In this document: positions 15,463 through 23,921 of the stretch, one piece after another
Position numbering within the stretch: the first letter of the stretch is position 1
Layout: every line of letters begins with the position of its first letter
Assembly: GCA_002405755.1 (NCBI GenBank)
Contig: DHMK01000078.1
Coordinates: 1-34,609 of the forward strand
Origin: Clostridiales bacterium UBA4644
Lineage (GTDB): Bacteria > Bacillota > Clostridia > Oscillospirales > Butyricicoccaceae
DNA: 34,609 nucleotides
Direction of reading: 5' to 3'
Made by a program: the position numbers and the translations under genes
Notes under the pieces: generated by a model
Told to the model about the DNA's origin: nothing
Seen by the model: only the letters and a program-made list of their open reading frames with translations
Database searches by the model: none

Positions 15463-16308
15463 ATGAGAGTTTACATCAGCATGGACGCAGAAGGGATCTC
15501 CGGGATCTATAAGCTGGCGCAGGTGATGCCCGGCCACACGGAATATGATTATGCCCGCAAGCTCATGGCCGGGGATATCAATGCCGCAGTAGCCGGGGCC
15601 TGCGACGCCGGGGCGGAAAATGTCTTTGTGTGCGACGCCCACAACGGCGGCGATAACCTGCACATTACCGATCTGGACGAGCGCACGATCCTCTGCTCCG
15701 GTGCAGACCGGCCCTTCAGCATGGCGGAGGGGGCAGAGCTGGGCTACGACGCGGCGCTGCTCATCGGCTACCACACCCGCAAGGGCAGCAAGGGCGTGAT
15801 CAGCCACAGCTACGCTTACGGCTCCATGGTGGAAATGCGCATCAACGGAAAGATCGCCTCGGAATACGAGCTGATCGGCTATATGATCGGCTATTACGGC
15901 GTGCCGGTGGTGTTCCTTTCCGGCGACGACATCATCACGGCAGACGCCAGGAAGAATGTTCCCGGGATCCACACGGTGGAGACCAAGCGCTGCATCAGCA
16001 ACGGTGCCGCCGCCTGTCTGCATCCCAATGTTACCGGACGCCGGATCCGGGAGGAAGTAAAGAGCGCGCTGCTGAATCTGAAGGCCGAGGGCATCGCGCC
16101 CATGCGCCTGGAGGGCCCGGTGACCATCGATGTGCGCTATACCGCCGAAGCCCAGGCCTGGAAGGCCATGCAGGCGCCCAACACCATCCGGCTGGACGAG
16201 GCCACGGTCCGCTATCTGGGCGAGGATTACAAGGAAGCCTATATGGCCTTTCTGGCAGGAACGACGCTTGCCGGCACCTTCCGGGACGACGCAGATCTTT
16301 ACTGCTGA
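15463..16308 (+). CDS. dppA: M55-family D-aminopeptidase (DppA-like)
   Basis: Zinc aminopeptidase of family M55, which in Bacillus subtilis (DppA) removes N-terminal D-amino acids from short peptides as a ring-shaped decamer. It has 281 residues. The known metal ligands are all found: D8 and E10 (MDAEG), H60 (DAHNGG), H104 (GYHTR) and a glutamate at 134 (SEYEL). The proposed catalytic histidine is H115 (SHSYAYG). It is first in a dpp operon, followed by two permeases, two ATPases and a binding protein, the same idea as the Bacillus dppABCDE operon. It would act on imported D-residue peptides, perhaps from peptidoglycan. An AGGGAGAG site precedes the ATG. Confidence 0.93.
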   Translation: MRVYISMDAEGISGIYKLAQVMPGHTEYDYARKLMAGDINAAVAGACDAGAENVFVCDAHNGGDNLHITDLDERTILCSGADRPFSMAEGAELGYDAALLIGYHTRKGSKGVISHSYAYGSMVEMRINGKIASEYELIGYMIGYYGVPVVFLSGDDIITADARKNVPGIHTVETKRCISNGAAACLHPNVTGRRIREEVKSALLNLKAEGIAPMRLEGPVTIDVRYTAEAQAWKAMQAPNTIRLDEATVRYLGEDYKEAYMAFLAGTTLAGTFRDDADLYC

Positions 16309-16328
16309 AAACGATAGGGAGGGATGAG

Positions 16329-17267
16329 ATGCTTCGCTATGTTTCCAAACGGGTGATCCAACTGGTCCTCGTGTTTTTCATCGTATCTGTTCTGATCTTC
16401 ACGGTGGTGCGCATGACGCCGCTGGACCCCATCGCCTCCATCTCCAAGGGCAAGGCCATGAGCGAGGAGACCCGCCTTGCGCTGATGCGGGAGTATGGGC
16501 TGGACAAGTCCTGGGCCGGGCAGTATGTTTCCTGGATCGGCGGCCTGTTCCGGGGCGATCTGGGCAAAAGCTTTCAGTACCGGCAGGCCGTGACGGAGCT
16601 TCTGGCCGTTCGCTACAGGACCTCGGTGCAGCTGGTGGGCATGAGCGCTCTGATGATCATTTTTCTGGCGATCCCCCTGGGCGTGGTCAGCGCGGCCCAT
16701 AAAAACAGTCTGCTGGATCAGACGCTGACGGTGTCTTCCCTGATCTTTGTGTCTTCGCCGCCGTTTTTCACCGGGATTTTGCTGATGCTGCTGTTTACCA
16801 TGGTGTGGCCGGTCTTTCCCACCTTCGGCACCGGCGCGAATTTCTGGGACAACATGAAATATCTGTTTCTGCCGGCGGTATCGCTGGCGGCGGTGCGGGT
16901 GGCGCTGTCCATGCGCATCACCCGCAGCAATATGGTGGAGCAGCTGCAGGCGCCCTATATCCAGACGGCCACGGCCAAGGGACTTTCCCGGCGGACCGTT
17001 GTTTATAAGCACGCCCTGAAAAACGCCGCCATCCCCATCATGACCGTCACCGCGCTGGATATCTCCGGCATGCTGGGCGGCTCCGTTCTGGTGGAAAAGG
17101 TCTTTTCCTTGAACGGCGTCGGCTCTCTGCTGGCAGATTCCATTACAAAATCCGACTATCCCGTAACGCAGAGCATCACGCTTATTATGGTGCTGGTCTT
17201 CATGCTGTGCAACCTGTTTGTGGATATCATGTACGGTGTCATCGACCCGCGGGTGCGGCTGGATTAA
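16329..17267 (+). CDS. dppB: Peptide ABC transporter permease DppB
   Basis: First of two membrane subunits of a dipeptide/oligopeptide importer, 312 residues with six hydrophobic segments. The N-terminus MLRYVSKRVIQLVLVFFIVS and the VRMTPLDP segment are typical of DppB/OppB. The cytoplasmic EAA-type loop reads QAPYIQTATAKGLSRRTVVYKHALKNAAIP. The C-terminus ends FVDIMYGVIDPRVRLD, as usual. The start has AGGGAGG 6 bases upstream and lies 20 bases after dppA. dppC starts 10 bases after its stop. Confidence 0.95.
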   Translation: MLRYVSKRVIQLVLVFFIVSVLIFTVVRMTPLDPIASISKGKAMSEETRLALMREYGLDKSWAGQYVSWIGGLFRGDLGKSFQYRQAVTELLAVRYRTSVQLVGMSALMIIFLAIPLGVVSAAHKNSLLDQTLTVSSLIFVSSPPFFTGILLMLLFTMVWPVFPTFGTGANFWDNMKYLFLPAVSLAAVRVALSMRITRSNMVEQLQAPYIQTATAKGLSRRTVVYKHALKNAAIPIMTVTALDISGMLGGSVLVEKVFSLNGVGSLLADSITKSDYPVTQSITLIMVLVFMLCNLFVDIMYGVIDPRVRLD

Positions 17268-17277
17268 GGAGGCGCTT

Positions 17278-18204
17278 ATGGAAAAGAAACAAGCCTTTTC
17301 GGCCAAACGCAATACCGGAACGCTGTTCACCGTCCCCGTGGTGATCGCCATGGCGGTCCTGTGCGTTATTATTTTCTGCGCGGTGTTTGCGCCGCTGATC
17401 TTGCCCTACGATCCGGTCTATCAGGACATCGGCGCGGCCCTCAGCGGTCCCACGGACCAGCATATCCTGGGTACGGACAGCGTTGGCCGCGACCTGCTGA
17501 GCCGCCTGTTCTACGGCGGACGGACCACCATCGTGGGCGGCCTGGCCATCATCTCCCTTTCCATTCTGCTGGGCTTGCCTATCGGGCTGCTCTGCGGCTA
17601 TTACGGCGGGCTCATCGATTCCATCTTTATGCGCGTCTGCGATATCCTGCTGTCCTTCCCCTCCATGCTGCTGGCCTTCGTGCTGGTGGCGGGCTTCGGC
17701 CGGGGCAGCATGAACAACGCCATCATCGCCCTGGGCGTGATCTATGTGCCGGGCCTGGCCCGGCTGGTGCGCTCCCTGACGCTGGTGGAAAAGAACAAGG
17801 TCTATGTGGAGGCCCTGCGCTCCATGTGCTATTCCAATCTGCGGATCATGTTTGTCCACATCATCCCAAACTGCATTTCCAGCGTCATCATCCAACTCAC
17901 GCTGGACATGGGCTACGCCGTGCTGGACCTTGCGGGCATGAGCTTTCTGGGCTTCGGCGTCCAGGCGCCCACGGCGGACTGGGGCAATATGCTCAACGAG
18001 GGCCGGGGCTATCTGATGCAGAAGCCTATGCTGGCCATCCTGCCGGGCCTGTGCATCATTGCGCTGGTGGTCTCGCTGAATATCTTCAGCGATGGGCTCT
18101 ACCGTTATCTGGAGCCGCAGCAGCGCAAGCTTCCCACCTTTAAAAAATATGACCGAATGCGCGCCAGAGCGATGAAAAAAGCGGGGGTGAAAAACGATGG
18201 CTGA
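17278..18204 (+). CDS. dppC: Peptide ABC transporter permease DppC
   Basis: Second membrane subunit, 308 residues. A hydrophobic N-terminal segment is followed by PLILPYDPVYQDI and HILGTDSVGRDLLSRLFYGG, the diagnostic DppC/OppC motif. The coupling loop contains YVEALRSMCYSNLRIMFVHIIPN. Five further membrane segments follow, with the typical LDMGYAVLDLAGMSFLGFG near the end. I chose ATG 17278, which has AAGGAGG 5 bases before it and directly follows the dppB stop; an upstream in-frame start at 17218 lies inside dppB. The 3' end overlaps dppD by 8 bases. Confidence 0.95.
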   Translation: MEKKQAFSAKRNTGTLFTVPVVIAMAVLCVIIFCAVFAPLILPYDPVYQDIGAALSGPTDQHILGTDSVGRDLLSRLFYGGRTTIVGGLAIISLSILLGLPIGLLCGYYGGLIDSIFMRVCDILLSFPSMLLAFVLVAGFGRGSMNNAIIALGVIYVPGLARLVRSLTLVEKNKVYVEALRSMCYSNLRIMFVHIIPNCISSVIIQLTLDMGYAVLDLAGMSFLGFGVQAPTADWGNMLNEGRGYLMQKPMLAILPGLCIIALVVSLNIFSDGLYRYLEPQQRKLPTFKKYDRMRARAMKKAGVKNDG

Positions 18205-19189
18205 GCTTTTGGAGATCCGGGATCTTTCCGTGGAGATCATGTCCACCCGCGGCCTGGTCCACGCCGTCCGCGGCGTCAACCTGACGGTGGAGACAGGCTC
18301 CATCCACGGCATCGTGGGCGAATCCGGCTGCGGCAAGAGCGTCACCTCCCGTTCGATCCTGCGGCTCTATGACAAGCGCTATGTGCGCACCCGGGGCCAG
18401 ATCCTCTTTGACGGCCAGAACCTGCTGGAATGCTCGGAAAAGCAGATGCAGAAGATCCGCGGCAAGCAGATCAGCATGATCTTTCAGGACCCCATGACGG
18501 CGCTGAACCCCCTTTACCGGGTGGGCGACCAGATCGCGGAGGTCTACACCCGCCATTTCGGCGATTCCCGGAAGGAGGCCCGGAAAAAGGCGCTGGAGAT
18601 GCTGGAGCTGGTGGGCATCCATCCGGCGGAGGTGCGCTATGAGCAATATCCCTTTGAGTTTTCCGGCGGTATGCTGCAGCGGGCGGTGATCGCCATGGCG
18701 GTGGCCGGCGGGCCAAAGCTGATCATTGCCGACGAGCCTACCACCGCGCTGGATGTGACCATTCAGGCCCAGATCCTGGAGCTGCTGCAGACGCTGCAGC
18801 GGGAGCTGAATGTGGCGATCCTGGTCATTACCCATAATTTCGGCATCGTCTCGGAGATCTGCGACACTGTCTCCGTGATGTATGCGGGTACCGTTTTGGA
18901 GACGGGCTCCAAGGAGGATGTGTTCCGCAGCCCCGCCAATCCCTATAGCCGGGCGCTGATGGAGAGCATCCCCCGCCGGGGCGTCAAAAATCAAAGGCTC
19001 CGCACCATCCCCGGCATCCCGCCGGAGCTGTTTGACGAGATGGAGGGCTGTCCCTTCGCGCCCCGGTGCGAATATGCACTCCAGCGCTGCCGGGAGGAAA
19101 AGCCCAGGCTCACGCCCCGGCAGACTACGGGCGGGCGGCCCCATCTGGCGGCCTGCTACGATGCGGAGGGAGGTCAGGACCATGTGTGA
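18197..19189 (+). CDS. dppD: Peptide ABC transporter ATP-binding protein DppD
   Basis: One of two ATPases of the importer, 330 residues. Motifs in order: Walker A GESGCGKSVTS, Q-loop FQDPMTALNPLYRVG, ABC signature FSGGMLQRA, Walker B LIIADEPTTALD and the H-loop LVITHNFG. The C-terminal oligopeptide-family domain has a cysteine pattern GCPFAPRCEYALQRC followed by AACYDAE. Such cysteines hold a [4Fe-4S] cluster in a mycobacterial Opp ATPase, so a cluster is possible here too. It overlaps dppC and dppF by 8 bases each, which implies coupled translation of the complex. Confidence 0.95.
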   Translation: MAELLEIRDLSVEIMSTRGLVHAVRGVNLTVETGSIHGIVGESGCGKSVTSRSILRLYDKRYVRTRGQILFDGQNLLECSEKQMQKIRGKQISMIFQDPMTALNPLYRVGDQIAEVYTRHFGDSRKEARKKALEMLELVGIHPAEVRYEQYPFEFSGGMLQRAVIAMAVAGGPKLIIADEPTTALDVTIQAQILELLQTLQRELNVAILVITHNFGIVSEICDTVSVMYAGTVLETGSKEDVFRSPANPYSRALMESIPRRGVKNQRLRTIPGIPPELFDEMEGCPFAPRCEYALQRCREEKPRLTPRQTTGGRPHLAACYDAEGGQDHV

Positions 19190-20144
19190 CAGGAAAAACG
19201 CCGTGCCCTGCATGGAGGTGCGCGGCCTGAAGAAATATTATCCCTTTAAGGGCGGCCGGACGCTGCGGGCCGTAGACGGTGTAGATCTGACCATCCATAC
19301 CGGCGAGATCTTCGGCATCGTGGGCGAATCCGGCTGCGGGAAGTCCACGCTGGGCAAGTGCATGATGCGTCTCACCGACCTGACGGAGGGGCAGGTGCTG
19401 TTTCAGGGGAAGGATATTTCCGGCCAGAGCCGCAAGGCCCTCCGCAGCGAGCTGCAGCGGATGCAGATGATCTTTCAGAATCCCTATTCCAGCTTCAATC
19501 CCAAGCTGAAGCTCTCCTATTCTCTGGCAGAGCCCTGCCGCCTGAAGGGCATGGGCAAGCCCCAGATCCTGGAACGAATGGATCAGTTTTTGCAGTATAT
19601 CTCCCTCTCGGAAAATGAGCTGAACCGCTTTCCTCATGAGCTTTCCGGCGGACAGCTCCAGCGGCTGGCCATCGCCCGGGCATTGCTGCTGGATCCGGAG
19701 TTTATCGTGGCCGATGAGCCGGTCTCCGCGCTGGATGTTTCCGTGCAGGCCCAGATCCTGAACCTGATCGCTGACCTGAAGGAGAACTTCCGCATGACCA
19801 TGATGTTCATTTCCCATGATATGACCGTGGTGGAGCACATCTGCGACAAGATAGCGGTGATGTATCTGGGCGCGGTGGTGGAATGGGGCGAGAGCGATGC
19901 AGTCTTCCGCAATATCCAGCATCCCTACACCCAGGCGCTGATCTCCGCGATCCCCGTCATCGACCTGGATCAGCAGAAAAAGGAGCGCATCCTCCTGCAG
20001 GGCGATATCCCCACGGCACTGGAGGAGCACAAGGGTTGCCGCTTTGCTTCCCGCTGCTCCCGCTGCCGGGAGATCTGCAGGAACCAGCCGCCCAGGCTCC
20101 GGGAGACGGAGCCCGGCCACTATGTGGCCTGCCATTGCTGTTAG
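19182..20144 (+). CDS. dppF: Peptide ABC transporter ATP-binding protein DppF
   Basis: Second ATPase, 320 residues, pairing with DppD. Motifs: KKYYPFKGG start, Walker A GESGCGKSTLG, Q-loop FQNPYSSFNPK, signature LSGGQLQRLAIARALLLDP, Walker B FIVADEPVSALDVS and H-loop MFISHDM. The C-terminus has GCRFASRCSRCREIC and YVACHCC, again a cysteine-rich oligopeptide-type tail. The ATG at 19182 overlaps the dppD end by 8 bases and has GGAGGGAGG upstream; an in-frame ATG at 19032 lies deep inside dppD and is rejected. Confidence 0.95.
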   Translation: MCDRKNAVPCMEVRGLKKYYPFKGGRTLRAVDGVDLTIHTGEIFGIVGESGCGKSTLGKCMMRLTDLTEGQVLFQGKDISGQSRKALRSELQRMQMIFQNPYSSFNPKLKLSYSLAEPCRLKGMGKPQILERMDQFLQYISLSENELNRFPHELSGGQLQRLAIARALLLDPEFIVADEPVSALDVSVQAQILNLIADLKENFRMTMMFISHDMTVVEHICDKIAVMYLGAVVEWGESDAVFRNIQHPYTQALISAIPVIDLDQQKKERILLQGDIPTALEEHKGCRFASRCSRCREICRNQPPRLRETEPGHYVACHCC

Positions 20145-20198
20145 TTTGGCAAAGGTCAAATTGACATAATAAAACAAAAACAGAAAGGAAAATCACTC

Positions 20199-21816
20199 AT
20201 GAAAAAGTTCCTCTGTGCATGTCTGATCGTCGCCATGCTGGTCACGCTTACGGCCTGCGGCGGCACGGGCGATGGAAAAGCCTCCGGCGAAAAGATCGTT
20301 CTCAATGTTCACATGAACGGCGACCCCGTTGCCATCGATCCTGCCTTTGCCTATGACAACGCCAGCAGCCTGGTGGTCAACCAGATCACCGAGAGCCTGC
20401 TGACCCATAATCCGGACAATACCCTCAAACCCAACCTCTGCAGATCCTTTGAAGCTACCGATCCCTGCACCTATGTTTACCAGATTCGGGACGATGTGAC
20501 CTTCTCCGATGGCACGCCCATGACCATGGACGATGTGATCTATTCCATAAGGCGGCATCTGGACGCGGACCTTGGCTCCTATATGAACTGGTTCTTTGCC
20601 AATGTGACCTCCGTGGAGGCCACCGGCGAATGGGAAATGACCATCAAGCTGGCCGAGCCGCAGGCCACCTGGCAGTATGTTCTGGCCACCTCCGCAGGCA
20701 TGATCGTCCAGAAGAAGTTTTGCGAGGAGCACGCCGGCGAGGTTGGCTCCGCCTCTGTGGGCATCATCGGTACTGGCCCCTTCGTCTTTGAAAAGTGGGA
20801 AAACGGCTCCAAGGTGATCCTGAAGAAAAACGAAAACTACTGGGACAAGGCCGCCAAGACCAATGTGGATGAGATCGTCTTCAGCATCATCGCCGACGAT
20901 ACCACCATCGCCACCGCCCTGAAGAGCGGACAGGTGGATTTCTCCTGGGATTTCTCCAGTAAGCTGGTGGACACCATCCGGGGCTTTGACAATGTGGAGC
21001 TCAAGAGCTGGAGCGGCATGGGCATCGAGTATCTGGCCTTTAACAATATGCGTAAGCCCTTTGACGAGGTGAATGTCCGCAAGGCCATCGCCTATGCCAT
21101 CGATCTGGATTCCATCTTCAACAATGTGATCAAGGATTCTGGCATCAAGGGCGATCTGCTGCCCATGACGGATTCTCTCTTCACCGTGGAGGCTGACCGC
21201 TGGAAGCAGTATGTAAAGGACCATGGCGGCCATGTCTACGATCTGGACAAGGCGAAGGAATATCTGGCCGCGTCCTCCGTTCCCAACGGCTTTGATTTCA
21301 CCATGTATGTGTCTCAGGCCAGAAGCCAGGCCTATGATGTGGCGCTGGTGGTCCAGCAGAATCTGAAGGCGCTGAATATCAATGCGGAGATCGTCACGCT
21401 GACCCAGGACGAGGTCTACGCCTATCAGTTCGGCAACATTCTGGACGCCGAAGGCATCCGGGATTATGACTGCCTGGTGACCACCTGGGGCGCGGACTAT
21501 CCCGATCCCTCCGCCAACCTGGATCCGCTGTTCAACATCGCCAATATCGGCGCCGGCGGCTATAACTGCGCCGCGTATTCCAACGAGACCGTGGACAGCC
21601 TGCTGAATCAGGCCGTTACCACCACCGATGAGAGCCAGCGCATGGAGCTTTTGTTCCAGGCCTGCGATATCATATATCATCATCGAGGACGAACCCTATT
21701 ATGTCTATAACTACACCAAGGGCTTTGCGGCCTTCAACAAAAACTGGAGCCTGGGCGATATGAACTACACCTGCGCCTGGGACTGGAACTTCAAGGATGT
21801 GGTTTACAACGGATGA
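20199..21816 (+). pseudogene. dppE: Peptide-binding lipoprotein (SBP family 5), frameshifted near its 3' end
   Basis: Extracellular peptide-binding lipoprotein of the DppA/OppA family that captures peptides for DppBCDF. MKKFLCACLIVAMLVTLTAC is a lipoprotein signal with lipid-attached C20. The SBP_bac_5 domain follows (NQITESLLTHNPDNTLKPNL, VTFSDGTPMTMDDVIYS, FNNMRKPFDEVNVRKAIAYA). The first frame stops at 21710 with an abnormal tail after D-I-I. The remaining family sequence (IIIEDEPYYVYNYTKGFAAF) continues in another frame to 21816. A tandem 7-base repeat ATATCAT at 21667-21680 explains the shift: removing one copy restores a 536-residue protein. As read, the product has 503 residues and lacks about 45 normal C-terminal ones. 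It may be a true mutation, a phase-variable allele or a sequencing error. Confidence 0.85.
21667..21680 (+). repeat. 7-base tandem duplication causing the dppE frameshift
   Basis: ATATCAT occurs twice in direct contact (21667-21673 and 21674-21680), just before CATCGAG. Deleting one copy gives the codons gat-atc-atc-atc-gag and joins the two open frames. Confidence 0.9.
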
Positions 21817-21846
21817 TCTTCCGCGGATCCTCCAAACAGCAAGCGG

Positions 21847-21876
21847 GAGGCGGCCAAAAGCCGCCTCTCTGCTTTT
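21847..21876 (+). terminator. Terminator of the dpp operon
   Basis: An 8-bp stem GAGGCGGC / GCCGCCTC (extendable with mismatches) closes a CAAAA loop and is followed by TCTGCTTTTGC. It lies about 30 bases after the restored dppE stop, which supports 21816 as the original end of the gene. Confidence 0.75.
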
Positions 21877-21883
21877 GCGCGGA

Positions 21884-21916
21884 AAAAAGCCCGCTGCCGG
21901 CATTGCGGCAGCGGGC
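21884..21916 (-). terminator. Terminator of the psuK-psuG-M42 operon
   Basis: An 11-bp perfect stem GCCCGCTGCCG / CGGCAGCGGGC with a 6-base loop. On the minus strand it is followed by a run of six T. Confidence 0.9.
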
Positions 21917-21939
21917 GCAGAAAAGTCAGAAGCGGGGGA

Positions 21940-22971
21940 TCATAGCAGATAGGCGCTCAGCAGGTCGAAGGTGTTGGTCAGGCCACTGATATGGGTGCGC
22001 TCATAGCCGTGGGAGGCGTAAACGCCGGGGCCGATCAGGCTGTGGCGCACATCAAAGCCCGCCCGCAGCGACACATCCACGTCGGAGGTGTAATAGGGAT
22101 AGACATCCACGGCGTAGTCCAGATGGTTCTGCTCCGCCAGAGAGATCAGGGTGGAAACGGTGTCGTAATGATAGGGGCCGCCGCCGTCCTTGCCGCAGAT
22201 GGAGACCTGCTTTTCCGTGCAGGTCAGGCCGTCGCCCACGCAGCCCATGTCCACGCTCATCATTTCCACGATGCCGTTGGGAACGCCTGCCGCGCCGCCG
22301 TGGCCGATCTCCTCATGGACGGTGAAGCCGATCCAGACGGAGCGCTTCAGCGTGAGCTTTTCGTCGTGGATGCGCTTTGCCAGCGTCAGGAGCACCGCCG
22401 CGCTGGCCTTGTCGTCCAGAAAACGGCTCTTGATATAGCCCTTGGAGGTGACAGTGAAGCGTGGCTCCATGCAGATGAAATCGCCGGGACGGATGCCCAG
22501 CCGGGCCACGTCCTCCCTGGACGCCACGTCCTCGTCCAGCACAACCTCCATGGTCTCCTCAAAATTGCGGTTGGTGGTGGCAAGCTGGTTGTTCACATGA
22601 GCGGAGGCATTGGCCAGCTGGATGGTGCCCTCATATTCGCCGTTGAAACGGGTCTTGATCCGGCAGGTCTCCGTCTCCACATTGTTGGCCTGCAGACCGC
22701 CCACCCGGGAAAGCATCAGGCGGCCGTTGTCCTTGATGCTGGCCACCACCGCGCCCAGCGTGTCAATATGGGCCAGCAGCAGGATGGGGTTTTCCGTGCC
22801 GCCCAGATGGGCGCGGACGCCGCCCTTGACGGGGTTCTCCGGCGTGTAGCCCAGGCGGGCCAGCTCCTCGTTCATATACTGCTGGACCTGCTTGGTGTAG
22901 CCGCTGGGGCTGTCGATAGCCAGAAGATTTTGCAGCTGCTGCAGCATGTAATCCTGATATTCCTGTTTCAT
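21940..22971 (-). CDS. M42-family metallo-aminopeptidase (FrvX-like)
   Basis: Cytoplasmic di-metal aminopeptidase of the M42 (TET/FrvX) family, 343 residues. Metal and catalytic residues are visible: H68 and D70 (LLAHIDT), the aspartate of FLDDKAS (186/187), the glutamates of VHEEIGHGG (220/221), D241 (SVDMGCVGDG) and H321 (ASHGYERTH). An inserted PDZ-like domain sits between about residues 75 and 175. These enzymes form dodecamers that trim short peptides from the N-terminus. A strong AGGAGGAG site precedes the ATG. It lies 38 bases after psuG on the same strand, so it is probably the last gene of a psuK-psuG-peptidase transcript, an unexpected pairing. Confidence 0.92.
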   Translation of the reverse strand: MKQEYQDYMLQQLQNLLAIDSPSGYTKQVQQYMNEELARLGYTPENPVKGGVRAHLGGTENPILLLAHIDTLGAVVASIKDNGRLMLSRVGGLQANNVETETCRIKTRFNGEYEGTIQLANASAHVNNQLATTNRNFEETMEVVLDEDVASREDVARLGIRPGDFICMEPRFTVTSKGYIKSRFLDDKASAAVLLTLAKRIHDEKLTLKRSVWIGFTVHEEIGHGGAAGVPNGIVEMMSVDMGCVGDGLTCTEKQVSICGKDGGGPYHYDTVSTLISLAEQNHLDYAVDVYPYYTSDVDVSLRAGFDVRHSLIGPGVYASHGYERTHISGLTNTFDLLSAYLL

Positions 22972-23009
22972 AAAAAGCTCCTCCTGTTTATGATTTCAAA
23001 AAGCTCCGA

Positions 23010-23921
23010 TCAAAGGGCGGCGTAGGCCTTTGCGATCCGCGCGGCGCAGCGGGCGTTGTGGAAGGCCAGCTGGATGTTGGTGTTGAGAGATTCGCCGCCG
23101 GTGAGCTCCACGATGCGGGCCAGCAGGAAGGGGGTGATCTTCTTGCCCTTGATGCCCTTTTCCCGGGATTCGGCGATGGCCTCGTCGATGATCTTCGCCA
23201 TCTGGTCGCTGTCCATGGCATATTCCTCCGGAACGGGGTTTGCGATGATCAGACCGCCCTTCAGGCCGGCTCCCCATTTGGCCTGCATGACCCGGGCCGC
23301 CTCTGCCTCGTCCTGCAGGGCATAGTCCACGGAAAAGCCGCTCTTGCGGCAGTAGAAGGCGGGGAAGTCCTGGGTGCCCATGCCCAAAACGGGGACGCCC
23401 ATGGTCTCCAGATATTCCAGCGTCAGCCCGATGTCCAGAATGGACTTGACGCCGGCGCTGACCACGGCCACGCTGGTATGGGCCAGCTCCTGCAGGTCGG
23501 CAGAGATGTCCATAGTGGTCTCCGCGCCCCGGTGGACGCCGCCGATGCCGCCGGTGGCAAAGACGGGGATGCCGGCCATCTCCGCGATGAGCATGGTTGT
23601 GGCCACGGTGGTGGCGCCGGCCTTGCCTGCCGCCAGATAAACGGGAACATCCCGGCGGCTGACCTTGCCCACGTCCTCGGCCCGGCACATCCGCTCCAGC
23701 TCTGCGTCGGTCAGACCAACCTTCAGCTGGCCGTCCAGAATGGCGATGGTGGCGGGGACGGCGCCCTCCTCCCGGATGAGCTTTTCCACATCATGGCCAA
23801 ACTGCAGGTTCTGGGGCCAGGGCATCCCGTGGGAAAGAATGGTGGATTCCAGCGCCACCACAGGGCGGCCTTCGTCCAGCGCCTTCTGCACCTCGGGCAG
23901 AACGGAAAGATAACGATTCAT
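23010..23921 (-). CDS. psuG: Pseudouridine-5'-phosphate glycosidase PsuG
   Basis: Breaks the C-C bond of pseudouridine 5'-phosphate to give uracil and ribose 5-phosphate. The protein has 303 residues, typical for the family. Signatures are VVALESTILSHGMPWPQN (catalytic E25), FATGGIGGVHRGAETTMDIS and VVSAGVKSILDIG, where K159 corresponds to the Schiff-base lysine. The C-terminus ANPVPEEYAMDS contains the conserved asparagine region. The start overlaps the psuK stop by 4 bases (ATGA), so translation is coupled. An AAGGAG site lies 11 bases upstream inside psuK. It takes the PsuK product as substrate. Confidence 0.95.
   Translation of the reverse strand: MNRYLSVLPEVQKALDEGRPVVALESTILSHGMPWPQNLQFGHDVEKLIREEGAVPATIAILDGQLKVGLTDAELERMCRAEDVGKVSRRDVPVYLAAGKAGATTVATTMLIAEMAGIPVFATGGIGGVHRGAETTMDISADLQELAHTSVAVVSAGVKSILDIGLTLEYLETMGVPVLGMGTQDFPAFYCRKSGFSVDYALQDEAEAARVMQAKWGAGLKGGLIIANPVPEEYAMDSDQMAKIIDEAIAESREKGIKGKKITPFLLARIVELTGGESLNTNIQLAFHNARCAARIAKAYAAL

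Noticed and set aside
20146..20172. Possible internal promoter before the binding-protein gene (TTGGCA and CATAAT)
   Set aside because: The spacing is only 13 bases, too short for a normal promoter, so operon transcription from the dppA promoter is preferred.
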